Part shown: one piece after another, positions 9,001-17,029 of the stretch
Layout: each line of letters starts with the position of its first letter
How positions within the stretch are numbered: the first letter of the stretch is position 1
From: CAZBDU01 sp964490725
GTDB taxonomy: Bacteria > Spirochaetota > Spirochaetia > SZUA-6 > DRHE01
Length of the DNA: 64,000 bases
Assembly: GCA_964490725.1 (NCBI GenBank)
Contig: CAZBDU010000002.1
Coordinates: 73,068-137,067, forward strand
Direction of reading: 5' to 3'
The notes under the pieces: model-generated
What the model saw: the letters and a program-made list of their open reading frames with translations, nothing else
Told to the model about the DNA's origin: nothing
The model's database searches: none
Translations under genes and position numbers: made by a program

Positions 9001-9874
9001 CGGCGCGCACATACCCCGCAACTCCGGCTGCTACCGCCCGGTGACCATCATCGCTCCCCCCGGCTCGATCGTGAACGTGAGCTACCCGGGCCCTTCGGTG
9101 GGCGGCAACACCGAAACGCAGCCCCGCATCGTCGGGGCCATCCTGGGCGCCATGGGAAAGGTCCTGCCGAAGAAGGTGATGGCCGCCGAAGGGGCTACCT
9201 CGTGCAACTTCCTCTTCGGCGGTGTGCACCCGCGGACGGGCCGCTACTACGTGCACTATCATTTCGAGGCCAGCGGCTGGGGCGGCCGCTTTCTGGCCGA
9301 CGGCAACAGCGTCCAGAACCACATTCACGGCAACTGCCGCAATACCCCGGTGGAGATCTTCGAGACCCTCTACCCCTTCCGGGTCATCGAGTACGCGCTG
9401 CGGCCGGACTCCGGGGGCGCCGGACGGAATCGCGGCGGGCTGGCAAGCCGCAGGGTCCTGGAGGTGTGTGCGCCGGAGATCACCGTCAGCGTCATGATGG
9501 ACCACGTCCGGGAGGGGGCCTGGGGCGCCTTCGGCGGCCGGCCCGGCGGTCTGGCCGGGGTGCGCATCCGGCCCCGGGGCGCCGGGAAGTTCGTCGATTT
9601 CCGCGAGGCCTTCGGCACGGTCAGTCCCTCCAAGTTCGCCGACGTGAAGGTCCACGAAGGGGACCGCATCATGATCGACAGCGCCGGAGGCGGCGGCTAC
9701 GGCGAACCGGCCGAGCGCGAGGAGGAACGAATCCTGCACGACCTCGAGGAGGGATTCGTCTCCAGGGAAGCGGCCCGAAAGATCTACGGCCTTCAGGACA
9801 GACAGGGAGCGCCCGCCGGGCAAGGCCTTCCAGGCGCCGAGGCGCCGGCGGGCGGACAGGAGAGGAGCGGGTGA
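6032..9874 (+). CDS. Hydantoinase/5-oxoprolinase, HyuA-HyuB fusion
   Basis: 1280-residue ATP-dependent ring-opening enzyme of the hydantoinase/oxoprolinase family. The first half (to about residue 690) is HyuA: nucleotide-binding DTGGTFTDL at residues 7-15, TTIGTNALLERRG, and LDMGGTSTDVA of the ASKHA fold. The second half, from TDSVTLAILHNSLLNVTREM onward, is HyuB, with HNDPYRGGCHMPEH, TYNALLQ and SAGGGGYG. Bacterial enzymes are mostly two proteins; here they are fused as in eukaryotic 5-oxoprolinase. An upstream ATG would add about 42 low-complexity residues, but GGAGGG 7 bases before the GTG at 6032 and family homology favour this start. It overlaps the next gene as GTGA. Substrates in the family are hydantoins, oxoproline or N-methylhydantoin; which applies here is unknown. 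Confidence 0.94.
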   Translation: MVRVGIDTGGTFTDLMAADPATGEVRVEKQPSTPVQPELAVLESIRRSGLRPPQIGALVLGTTIGTNALLERRGARVIYLTTEGFEDVPYIQRMDKKDPYDLQWRKPEPFARRSDCLGVRERVSADGVVLRSLERAELERIVATVRRRLAAGGGDAALAVNLLFSYANSAHEHMLRDFFRTALPEVPLSLASEISPIWREYERASTTIIDAYLKPLMIRFLDDLALRLREAGFSGPFMVMKSNGGRMAAAAAREQPVQTMLSGLCGGVIAGRYFGQQMGREELITLDMGGTSTDVATVTGARVGYTTEYEVDFSIPVLAPFLDMKTIGAGGGSIAWIDPGGLLRVGPRSAGAEPGPACYGRGGREITVTDADLVLGRLNPDNFLGGRIRLEPEQARQGMARLGERLGLSLEETALAIVDLANENMANAIRVLTIERGLDPREYALVAFGGAGPLHGSDLAAILSLQEVIVPPHPGLASAFGTLVADPRVDRRWTRYYTSDRIDLQEINGQMDRLVREAVAELRREGYEGEPLLVRSISMRYAGQNYERDLPVSAGRITASSFQRVLEAFHREHHDFYGFSFPGEVVELIHFNVTALGEGLKPPLPEPAASGAPEPAQRRPVYFRGKGFLTCPVYLRESLPAGAAVEGPAVIEEMDSTTLVHPGQSCAVSPQGILVLRWPASLTAGVTARSRSTTDSVTLAILHNSLLNVTREMGMAMMHTAYSPIFSESRDFACALFDRRGEMIAQGEFCPAQLGAIPITVRWIIAELGLQAFEPGDVVIHNDPYRGGCHMPEHLMLKPVFRDGRLQAFAAVIGHVAEIGAKAVGSFASDATEVFQEGLRLPPVKLIRRGEYVQEVWKIVLANHRTPRNTWGDFHAMLGALNLAERRLERLLARYGEDFFSRGTAELLRYSERLMRREIAAIPDGEYAFTERMEDDGITDRPYHIRVTVAVRGEELLVDFTGSDPQALGPINATYGVTASATYNALLQLTGAHIPRNSGCYRPVTIIAPPGSIVNVSYPGPSVGGNTETQPRIVGAILGAMGKVLPKKVMAAEGATSCNFLFGGVHPRTGRYYVHYHFEASGWGGRFLADGNSVQNHIHGNCRNTPVEIFETLYPFRVIEYALRPDSGGAGRNRGGLASRRVLEVCAPEITVSVMMDHVREGAWGAFGGRPGGLAGVRIRPRGAGKFVDFREAFGTVSPSKFADVKVHEGDRIMIDSAGGGGYGEPAEREEERILHDLEEGFVSREAARKIYGLQDRQGAPAGQGLPGAEAPAGGQERSG

Positions 9875-11223
9875 CGAAAGGCGATCAGGTCATGAAAGGC
9901 GATCACAGGCAGCCCAACCGCGATCTGTACCGGAGGGCCTCCAGGGTGCTGCCGGGCGGAGTGTGCTCCTCCGCCCGGGTGCACGGAGGTGTGGGCCTTC
10001 CGGTGTACCTATCCCGGGCGGAGGGCGGCAGGGTGTACGACCTGGAGGGGCGCGAGCTCGTCGACCTCAGCCTGTCCTTCGGCGCCGCTCTGATCGGTCA
10101 CGGCCATCCCCGGGTGGTGGAGGCCGTCCGCCGGGCCCTGGAGCTGGGGTTGATGTGCGCCTGCGAGACCGAGTGGCAGGCCCGGCTGGCCGGGCGGCTG
10201 GGGGAGCTGGTGCCCTGCATCGACATGGTGCGCTTCACCTTGAGCGGAACGGAGACCACCTACTACGCGGTGAAGCTGGCCCGGGAGTACACGGGGCGCA
10301 CCCTGGTGGTCAAGTTCGAGGGACATTTCCACGGTTTCAACGACTACCTGGCCTACAACTACTGGCCGCCGGCGGAGGGCATGTGGCCGCGGGTGACCCC
10401 GGCCGTCCAGGGACTGCCGGAATACCTGAGGCGGGGATTCCTGGTGCTGCCCTTCAACGACCTGCCGCGCCTGGAGCAGACCTTCGCGGAGCGGGGCCAG
10501 GAGATCGCAGCGGTCATCCTCGAGCCGGTCAACTACAACAGCGGCACCATCCTGCCGCAGCCGGGCTTCCTTCAGGCGCTGCGCCGCCTGACCGCCGCCT
10601 CCGGGTCCCTGCTGATCTTCGACGAGATCCTCTCCGGGTTCCGCACCGGCCCGGGATGCATGCAGGCCGAATACGGGGTCACCCCGGACCTCTGCACCCT
10701 GGGCAAGGCCGTCGGCGGAGGAACGCCCCTGAGCCTGTTCGGGGGCAGGCGGGAGATCATGGAGCACATCGCCCCGGCGGGAGGCGCCCAGCACAGCGGC
10801 ACCTACAACGGGCACCTGATCGAGATGATGGCCGGAAACGCCTTCCTGGAGGTGATCCAGGAGGAAGGGTTCTACCAGAGGCTGCTGGAACGCTGCCAGC
10901 GCTTCTACGAAGCGGCGAACGACATCATGCGGCGCCTGGGTCTTCCCGGACGCGTGCAGGGCAAGGGGGCTCGCTGCTCGTTTCTCTTCGGCCCTCCGGC
11001 CGGGCGGCAGCTCGCCAGCTACGCCGACCTGGTGGACAACCGCTGGGACCTGTTGAACCGCTTCTACGCGGCCGCCCTCCGCCACGGGGTCTACCTGCAC
11101 AGCATGCAGCACCACGGCATCTGCTCGGCCCACACCGATGCAGAGCTCGATCGCGCCCTGGCGGGGATCGAGGCGGCGCTGGGCGATCTCAAGACAGAGG
11201 GGCTGGAGGAGGAGGAGCCATGA
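9871..11223 (+). CDS. Class III aminotransferase, glutamate-1-semialdehyde aminomutase-like
   Basis: 450-residue PLP enzyme of the GSA aminotransferase branch. Visible: RASRVLPGGV at the N-terminus, FEGHFHGFNDY, AAVILEPVN, LLIFDEILSGFR with the cofactor Asp, and the Schiff-base Lys279 in LGKAVGGGTP. The GTG start overlaps the hydantoinase stop as GTGA with a GGAG-type site, and its TGA overlaps the next ATG as ATGA. A haem role is unlikely in this position. Within the operon it probably moves or removes an amino group from the product of ring opening. Substrate specificity cannot be read from sequence. Confidence 0.92.
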   Translation: MTKGDQVMKGDHRQPNRDLYRRASRVLPGGVCSSARVHGGVGLPVYLSRAEGGRVYDLEGRELVDLSLSFGAALIGHGHPRVVEAVRRALELGLMCACETEWQARLAGRLGELVPCIDMVRFTLSGTETTYYAVKLAREYTGRTLVVKFEGHFHGFNDYLAYNYWPPAEGMWPRVTPAVQGLPEYLRRGFLVLPFNDLPRLEQTFAERGQEIAAVILEPVNYNSGTILPQPGFLQALRRLTAASGSLLIFDEILSGFRTGPGCMQAEYGVTPDLCTLGKAVGGGTPLSLFGGRREIMEHIAPAGGAQHSGTYNGHLIEMMAGNAFLEVIQEEGFYQRLLERCQRFYEAANDIMRRLGLPGRVQGKGARCSFLFGPPAGRQLASYADLVDNRWDLLNRFYAAALRHGVYLHSMQHHGICSAHTDAELDRALAGIEAALGDLKTEGLEEEEP

Positions 11224-12122
11224 AAGCCAAGGAGTTCATCGGCGTCATCCCGCCGATCATGTCGTCCTTCACCGAAGATGGGGAGATCTACGAGAAGGGA
11301 GTGCGGGAGATCATCCGCTTCACCCTCCCGCACGTCAACGGCTACTACCCCATCGGAACCTACGGATGCGGACCCCTGATGTCCCTGGACGAGCGGAAGA
11401 AGGTCCTGGAGATCGTCCTGGAGGAGGTAGGCGGCAAGGTCCCGGTGGTGGCGCACGTGGGAGCGGCCGGCACCAGGCCGATGGTCGAGCTGGCCCGGCA
11501 CGCCAGGTCCGCCGGGGCGGCCGGGGTGGGAGCCATATCCCCCTACTACGCGCCGAACCTTCCGGAGGAAAACCTCTACCGGCACTTCGCCGCCCTGGTG
11601 GACGCGGTGAACGAGGCGGAGTTCCCCGTGTTCGTCTACAACAACGCGCACTACTCGCAGAACAAGGTTACCCCCGGGGTGCTGAAACGGCTGGCGCAGC
11701 GCGGCTTGCGGGGCTGCAAGGACAGCTCCTTCGATCTGGTCAACTTCTTTCAGTTCCAGGACGCCGTGGCGGAGTATCCCGACTTCAACGTCATCGTGGG
11801 CACAGAAGCGTTCTTCATGGGCGCCTTCGACGCCGGGGCGACGGGGATGATCTGCGGCATGGGCAACATCTTCCCGGAGCTGCTGGAGCGAATGTACAAG
11901 GCCTACCTGGCCGGAGACCGGCAGAAGGCCATGAGCGACCAGCGGCTCCTCTTGCGCCTCCGGGCCATCACCAAGAGCGCCCCGACGGTGCCGGTGCTGC
12001 ACGCGGTGCTCAGGATGCGAGGGATCGACGGGGGCTCGCCCCGCGGCCCCTACATCGACATCAATGAAGCGGTCAGGGACAAAGTGAAGAAAGGTCTGCA
12101 GGAGCTCGGCCTGCTGAGCTGA
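11220..12122 (+). CDS. DapA/NanA family aldolase or dehydratase
   Basis: 300-residue TIM-barrel lyase of the dihydrodipicolinate synthase superfamily. The Schiff-base lysine is K167 (GCKDSS) and the catalytic tyrosine Y140 (FVYNN), in the expected spacing compared with E. coli DapA. The N-terminal pyruvate-binding loop reads YPIGTYGCGPLMSLDER rather than the DapA G-T-T-G-E, so biosynthetic DHDPS activity is unlikely. In this catabolic operon it may cleave or dehydrate a 2-keto-3-deoxy sugar acid. Coupled to the aminotransferase by an ATGA overlap. Confidence 0.88.
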   Translation: MKAKEFIGVIPPIMSSFTEDGEIYEKGVREIIRFTLPHVNGYYPIGTYGCGPLMSLDERKKVLEIVLEEVGGKVPVVAHVGAAGTRPMVELARHARSAGAAGVGAISPYYAPNLPEENLYRHFAALVDAVNEAEFPVFVYNNAHYSQNKVTPGVLKRLAQRGLRGCKDSSFDLVNFFQFQDAVAEYPDFNVIVGTEAFFMGAFDAGATGMICGMGNIFPELLERMYKAYLAGDRQKAMSDQRLLLRLRAITKSAPTVPVLHAVLRMRGIDGGSPRGPYIDINEAVRDKVKKGLQELGLLS

Positions 12123-12137
12123 AGCGCGGGTGCCAAC

Positions 12138-13088
12138 GTGGAGAAGATCCTGGTAGCCTCACGTTCCTTCGGCCGCGGCGAATCCAGCGAGAGCCTGGAC
12201 CGGCTCTTCAGGGAGCGCGGCTTGAGCGCCACGTTCTCCTCCCTCGAAGAGGCCGGAGAGCAGGTCCAGGAGTACGCAGGCATCATCATCGGCACCGAGG
12301 CGGCCGGCGCGGGGCTGTTCCAGCGGGCCGGAAAGCTGAAGGCGATCATCAAGTACGGAGCCGGCACGGACAACATCGACCGGCGGGCTGCCGAGGAGCG
12401 CGGAATCCGGGTGCTCAGCCTGCCGGGGATCAACTCGGAGGCGGTCGCGGAGATGGCCCTGGGGCTGATGCTGGCGGCGGCCCGCCGGATAGCGGCGGGA
12501 GATCGCGCGCTTCGCCGGGGAAAAGCCGAGCGGCCCCTGGGCGTGCCGGTGCGCGGGAAGACCCTGGGCGTGGTGGGCACCGGCGCCATCGGCGCCGCTC
12601 TGGTGCGCATGGTCGGGGGGCTGGAGATGGAGGTGCTGGCCTGCGACCTCCAGGAGAACGCGGAGTTGGTCAGCCTCGGGGTGCGCTACCTTTCGCTGGA
12701 CCGGCTCCTTTCCCGGGCTGACTTCGTCTCCCTCCATCTGCCGCTCACGGCGGAGACGTTTCACAGGATCGCAGCCCCGGAGCTGGCCCTGATGAAGAGG
12801 GGAGCAATCCTCATCAACACCTCCAGGGGCGGGGTGGTGGACGAGGAGGCGTTGTATGAAGCGCTGCGGGAGAACAGGATCGGCGGGGCCGCCCTGGACG
12901 TGCTGGAAACCAGGCCTCCCTGGAGGAGCAGGATCGTCTCCCTGCCGAACGCCGTCTGCACCCCCCACATCGCCGCCCACACCGGTGAGACGCTGAGGAA
13001 GATGGACGCAGCCTGCGTCTCGGCGCTGAGCCGCGCGCTCCGCTGCCGACAGGCGACGGAGGGGGAGGGAACCCGTGGCAGCGCCTGA
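12138..13088 (+). CDS. D-isomer-specific 2-hydroxyacid dehydrogenase (phosphoglycerate dehydrogenase-like)
   Basis: 316-residue NAD(P)-dependent oxidoreductase. The Rossmann motif LGVVGTGAIGAALVRM is in the middle. Catalytic Arg is in INTSRGGVVDEEAL, the Glu in LDVLETRPPW and the His in PHIAAHTGE. It starts with a GTG 15 bases after the DapA-like stop, with a weak ribosome site. No ACT regulatory domain is present, so a role in serine synthesis is less likely than interconversion of a 2-keto and a 2-hydroxy acid in the linked pathway. The 3' end overlaps the kinase gene by 14 bases. Confidence 0.9.
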   Translation: MEKILVASRSFGRGESSESLDRLFRERGLSATFSSLEEAGEQVQEYAGIIIGTEAAGAGLFQRAGKLKAIIKYGAGTDNIDRRAAEERGIRVLSLPGINSEAVAEMALGLMLAAARRIAAGDRALRRGKAERPLGVPVRGKTLGVVGTGAIGAALVRMVGGLEMEVLACDLQENAELVSLGVRYLSLDRLLSRADFVSLHLPLTAETFHRIAAPELALMKRGAILINTSRGGVVDEEALYEALRENRIGGAALDVLETRPPWRSRIVSLPNAVCTPHIAAHTGETLRKMDAACVSALSRALRCRQATEGEGTRGSA

Positions 13089-14616
13089 AGGCCGCCATGG
13101 AGGCCGCCCCAAAGGCCGCTACGTCATCTCCGTGGACATCGGCACCACCCGCAGCAAGGCGATGGCCTATCGCATCGGCGGCGGCATCGAGGCCTCCAGC
13201 GACCGGGAGTACCGAACCTGCCATCCGCAACCGGGCTACGTGGAGCAGGACCCCGACGAGGTGCTGCACGCCGTGGTGCAGACCGTGGGCGAACTGATGG
13301 AAAAGACGGGCATCCCTCCCGGCTCGGTGGCCACCCTCTCCTTCGCCGGCATCTGGCAGAGCATCCTGCCGGTGGACCGGCGCGGCGAGCCCCTGGCCCG
13401 CAGCCTCACCTGGGCGGACTGCCGGGCTCTGCAGGAAAGCCAGCTTCTGCGGCGGGAGCTGGGCTCGGAGAGGGCTCTGGAGCGCACCGGGTGCACGATT
13501 CATCCCATGTACTTCCTGCCCCGCCTGCTCTGGTACAGGGAGAACGCTCCCCAGATGGTGGCCCGCACCTTCAAGTTCGTCTCGATCAAGGAGTACGTCC
13601 TGCACAGGCTCTTCGGCGAGCTCAAGGCGGACCGCTCCATCGCTTCGGGCACCGGGGTCTGGCGCATGGACACCATGGACTGGGACCAGGAGCTCCTCCG
13701 GAGCGTCGGCTTCGGCCCGGAGATGTTTCCACCGGTGTTCGAGCCCACCGAGAGCGCCGGTGGGCTGCTGCCAGCGCAGGCCGCCGCCATGGGGCTGCGC
13801 TCCGGCACTCCCGGGATCATCGGGGCCGCCGACGGCGCCCTGTCCCACCTGGGCAGCTGCGGCCTGCGGGAGGACCGGCTGAGCATCACCGTGGGCACCG
13901 GCTCGGGCCTGCGAAGGCGCAAGGACAAGCCCACCGTGGTGAAAGGCAGCGAGCTGTGGTGCTACTACCTGGTGGACGGCAGCTGGCTTCTGGGGGGAAT
14001 CGTACAGGCGGCCGGAAACGTGGTGAAATGGTTCGCCGACAACTTCCTCACCGGGGAGGGTGGGGAGGCCCGGGCCTGGGAGACGCTGAACCGCTGCGCC
14101 GAGGCGGTCCCGGCGGGCGCCGACGGCCTACTGTTCCTGCCGCTGCTGGCCGGGGAGCGCTCTCCCCTGTACCGCCCCGAGGCGCGGGGAATGGTGTACG
14201 GGCTGGCCTTCAGCCACACGAGAGAGCACCTGGTCCGCGCCATGCTGGAGGGAATCGCCTACCGCCTGTACTCCGTGTACGCGCTGCTGGCCGGCGGCCA
14301 GGAGGCGCAGATCGTGGTCACCGGCGGAATCCTGCACTCTCCGATCTGGGTGCAGATCACGGCGGACTACTTCGGAAAGACCTTCCGGGTGCCGGAGGTG
14401 GCGGAAACCTCCGCCTGGGGAGGCGTCCTGCTGGGTCTGCGCTCCCTGGGGATCCTGGGCGGAGGGGAGCAGATCGACTCCATGATCCGCCTCGGCAGGG
14501 AGGTGGTCCCCGACATGGAGACCCACCGCCGCTACGCCCGCGTGTACCAGGCCCAGCAGGAGCTGTACCGCAGGCTCTTCGAAGCGCCGGCGGAGGCCCC
14601 GCTGCTCCCGGGCTGA
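13075..14616 (+). CDS. FGGY family carbohydrate kinase (gluconate/xylulose kinase-like)
   Basis: 513-residue sugar or sugar-acid kinase. The N-terminal FGGY domain has the phosphate loop SVDIGTTRSKA; the C-terminal domain has ITVGTGSG and VVTGGILHSPIWVQ, followed by AWGGVLLG. A strong purine-rich ribosome site (GGGGGAGGGA) precedes the GTG start, which overlaps the dehydrogenase gene. It is the last gene of the rightward operon. Phosphorylation of an intermediate would trap it in the cell and could create the phosphorylated effector sensed by the RpiR protein. The preferred sugar is not identifiable. Confidence 0.92.
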   Translation: MAAPEGRHGGRPKGRYVISVDIGTTRSKAMAYRIGGGIEASSDREYRTCHPQPGYVEQDPDEVLHAVVQTVGELMEKTGIPPGSVATLSFAGIWQSILPVDRRGEPLARSLTWADCRALQESQLLRRELGSERALERTGCTIHPMYFLPRLLWYRENAPQMVARTFKFVSIKEYVLHRLFGELKADRSIASGTGVWRMDTMDWDQELLRSVGFGPEMFPPVFEPTESAGGLLPAQAAAMGLRSGTPGIIGAADGALSHLGSCGLREDRLSITVGTGSGLRRRKDKPTVVKGSELWCYYLVDGSWLLGGIVQAAGNVVKWFADNFLTGEGGEARAWETLNRCAEAVPAGADGLLFLPLLAGERSPLYRPEARGMVYGLAFSHTREHLVRAMLEGIAYRLYSVYALLAGGQEAQIVVTGGILHSPIWVQITADYFGKTFRVPEVAETSAWGGVLLGLRSLGILGGGEQIDSMIRLGREVVPDMETHRRYARVYQAQQELYRRLFEAPAEAPLLPG

Positions 14617-14623
14617 GCTGGCC

Positions 14624-14646
14624 CCGAACGCCGGCGGCATTTCCAC
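14624..14646. repeat. 23-bp repeat, copy 1
   Basis: This block, which includes CGCCGGCGGCATTTCCAC, is identical to 21420-21442. It lies in the 282-base gap between the kinase and binding-protein genes. No intact gene is seen in that gap; the right half holds a terminator. The second copy lies beside broken toxin-antitoxin pieces, so this one may be a trace of the same mobile or decaying unit. Confidence 0.6.
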
Positions 14647-14857
14647 ATCGGAGAACTCGTTTCGCCTGCGGCCAGAGCTTCGATTATTGTTACTGTACTA
14701 CTCCATCGAGCACCGACGCCAACCTCGCCAATCAGGTAGCTGCGGCCATCCAGGATCAACTCAAGCTCAAGCTGGCCTGGTACGCATACTCCAGGAAAGA
14801 GGTGATGGGCGCGCTGAAACGCCCCTGCCCGGGGCCTGGCATGCCGCTTCCTCTTGG

Positions 14858-14881
14858 AAAAGGGGCCGCTGTAAGGGCCCC
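14858..14881 (-). terminator. Rho-independent terminator for the ABC/amidohydrolase operon
   Basis: On the minus strand, a GGGGCC/GGCCCC stem with an 8-base loop (arms at 14876-14881 and 14862-14867) followed by TTTTCC. It lies 17 bases past the stop of the binding-protein gene, the last gene of the leftward operon. Confidence 0.65.
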
Positions 14882-14898
14882 CTTCCCGTCCCTAAGAC

Positions 14899-16029
14899 TC
14901 AGTAGGTGAAAGGTGCGTTTACGATCTCGATCAGGTCGTCGCGCTTCAGAAAGTCTCTGAAGAGCTCCTCCCACGGATAGTAGTCGTCCGCGTTTACGAC
15001 CTTGGCCAGATCCCCTTCCTCTACGGTCAACTTGATGTAGTAGTCGGCCGCAGGTTTCCAGTACAGGTCGCTTGCCGGGTTGAACATGCCTGCCTTCACT
15101 TCATCGATCGAAAGAAAATCGTCGTACTGTGTCTGCATGGTGATGTATTCATCTACAGAGAAATCACCACCAGTGGCTTTGCTGATCGCCGCGGCCGCGA
15201 CCTTAGCTACTTGCTGGGGATGCTCATCAAACAAGCGTATCGTACGATACAAGACGCCCAAGACCCGCAGGGCCGTTTCTCGCTTCTCGGTTATGAAAGC
15301 GTCCGTCGATACCATCGTATCATACCACAATCCGCCTGGTCCCAAGATCTCCGCGCCGCCGGCATCTACATACCCTTCCATCTGGATCAGTTTCCGCTCT
15401 TGCGGAAGGCTACCGATGTAAAAATCTCCCGCGCCCCTCATGAACGCCATGGCAGCCTTCTGATCATCGGCGAAGTTCAAGAACTTGATATCATCCGCCG
15501 TCAGCCCCACTTGGGCAATTGCGTCCAGGATCAAGGGCTTTCTCTGCGGGATGATGGCGAACTCTTTCCCCTTGAACTCATTCAGACGCATCTCCTTGGC
15601 CTTCTTCAGTCCTGCCTCCTGTATGAGCTCATCTATCGGCTTGACCTCGCCCTTGCGTCCCACAAAGAAAAAGCCCTGGAAGAACCCCAACGAAGAGAAC
15701 CCTTTCACTTGAGGTGCGTTTTGAATTGCCGCGATATGCTCGGCGATGCAGTTGGTCGAAATGTCGAGATCGCCTCGGACCAGGAGTTGAACGCCGGGCA
15801 GCGTTGCAGTGATGTTCACCAGCTCCAGGTCCAGCCCGAACTCTTTATCTATGCCGAACTCTTTCGCCGCAGGCCATATCTGGAACATCGTGTAGGGAGC
15901 CACACCCACGCGGACCTTGGTGAGCTCCTTCTTCGATTCCTCCGCCTGCGCCCCGGAAAACGCCAACGTGGTGGCCAAGCAGGCCAGCAAAACAGTGACT
16001 CCAACAAACAGTAATCCGTTCTTCTTCAT
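14899..16029 (-). CDS. ABC transporter substrate-binding protein, NMT1/SsuA-TauA type
   Basis: 376-residue type 2 binding protein for a nitrate/sulfonate/taurine-class importer. The signal peptide covers about residues 1-29 (MKKNGLLFVGVTVLLACLAT, then AFSGAQAEE). The mature part has VRVGVAPYTMFQIWPAAKEFG and LDLELVNITATLPGVQLLVRG, the family's two-strand start. An AGGAGG ribosome site precedes the ATG. It is separated from the amidohydrolase by 86 bases, the longest gap of this operon. The ligand is unknown; family members bind sulfonates, nitrate, pyrimidine precursors or formylpyrimidines. Confidence 0.9.
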   Translation of the reverse strand: MKKNGLLFVGVTVLLACLATTLAFSGAQAEESKKELTKVRVGVAPYTMFQIWPAAKEFGIDKEFGLDLELVNITATLPGVQLLVRGDLDISTNCIAEHIAAIQNAPQVKGFSSLGFFQGFFFVGRKGEVKPIDELIQEAGLKKAKEMRLNEFKGKEFAIIPQRKPLILDAIAQVGLTADDIKFLNFADDQKAAMAFMRGAGDFYIGSLPQERKLIQMEGYVDAGGAEILGPGGLWYDTMVSTDAFITEKRETALRVLGVLYRTIRLFDEHPQQVAKVAAAAISKATGGDFSVDEYITMQTQYDDFLSIDEVKAGMFNPASDLYWKPAADYYIKLTVEEGDLAKVVNADDYYPWEELFRDFLKRDDLIEIVNAPFTY

Positions 16030-16115
16030 GTTTTCCTCCTAGCGTTATGAAGCGGTCTAGATGCTCGGTGCGTGTCTCTACATGCTCTCACCTCCCCTTC
16101 ACACAGACTTTGACC

Positions 16116-17012
16116 TTAGACCAAGCGATATAGCCTGTTCGCATTTTTCCACAGGATCCCTTCGATCTCTTCGTCCGTAACTACAGGCCACCCGCAACGT
16201 TTGCAGATCTCGTTGATTCCTTTCCGAACGAAATCGGTCCAGCGCCTGAAGTCATCCGCAGGCTTGGCAGAGAAGCAGTCGTAGCTGGAGCATACGTAGT
16301 CGGAGGCGTACATCACCCTGTCGATTACTCCGTATTCCTTTGCCTGAACCAGACTCCACGCGACCTTCATCGGCCGGTCGTACATCATGGCGAGATCTGT
16401 CCAAAGGTTCTTGTCATTGGCCATGAGTATCAGCAGATGCTCCGTCCAGGGGTAGCCAAGGTGTTCTACGATTATGCTCAAATCGGGAAAGTCGATAATC
16501 AAGTCATTCAGCCTGAACATGTCGCCGTATTTCGTGGGGGCCAGGACCGCTGGCCCCATTTGAGCCGAGTGATGGAACTGCACTACGACGCCGTGCTCCT
16601 GGGCCTTTTCATAGAAGGGATACGCTTTTCTGTCGTTGGAGTAATACTGGCCGTACGGAGGCGTCAACAGGACCCCTCTGAGTCCGTGCTCCTCGATCGC
16701 CCTTTGGAAGTACTCAAAGGCTTCCCGATTGAACCTGTTCGCCTTGTCTAGAGGCTCCAGACTGGCCAATCCAACGAAAAAGTCAGGATAGCGGCGTAGG
16801 GCCTCCAGCAGGTACTTCTCCCCGAAGGTTGTGTTCCATATCCTGGACATGTCCTGTCCCATGGCCACCGCTCTCGACACACCCGCCTCTTTGAGCCAGC
16901 CGACCAGGACGTCCAGGTCCGTATCCTCGGGCAGTTTAAGCTTGAGCCGCTCGTAGGTTGCCCGGTCGAAGTTCTCTTTCCTGATAAGATGCATGTGCGC
17001 ATCGATAACCAT
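16116..17012 (-). CDS. Amidohydrolase family protein (amidohydrolase_2)
   Basis: 298-residue TIM-barrel metal hydrolase or decarboxylase. It starts MVIDAHMHLI, giving the H-x-H metal ligands at strand 1. A further His occurs in VVVQFHHSAQ and another in IIVEHLGYPW; a late Asp lies in VMYASDYVCSS. This layout matches the ACMSD/2-pyrone-4,6-dicarboxylate hydrolase branch. It lies between the permease and binding-protein genes of an ABC importer, so it probably acts on the imported molecule. Confidence 0.88.
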   Translation of the reverse strand: MVIDAHMHLIRKENFDRATYERLKLKLPEDTDLDVLVGWLKEAGVSRAVAMGQDMSRIWNTTFGEKYLLEALRRYPDFFVGLASLEPLDKANRFNREAFEYFQRAIEEHGLRGVLLTPPYGQYYSNDRKAYPFYEKAQEHGVVVQFHHSAQMGPAVLAPTKYGDMFRLNDLIIDFPDLSIIVEHLGYPWTEHLLILMANDKNLWTDLAMMYDRPMKVAWSLVQAKEYGVIDRVMYASDYVCSSYDCFSAKPADDFRRWTDFVRKGINEICKRCGWPVVTDEEIEGILWKNANRLYRLV

Positions 17013-17029
17013 TTCACTATCCCTCCGTT

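Noticed and set aside
7841..9823. 660-codon open frame antisense to HyuB
   Set aside because: Same shadow pattern, no ribosome site, no motif.
8395..9870. N-terminal extension of the aminotransferase frame upstream of 9871
   Set aside because: The extension is Arg/Pro/Gly-rich and overlaps HyuB; GTGA coupling at 9871 explains the true start.
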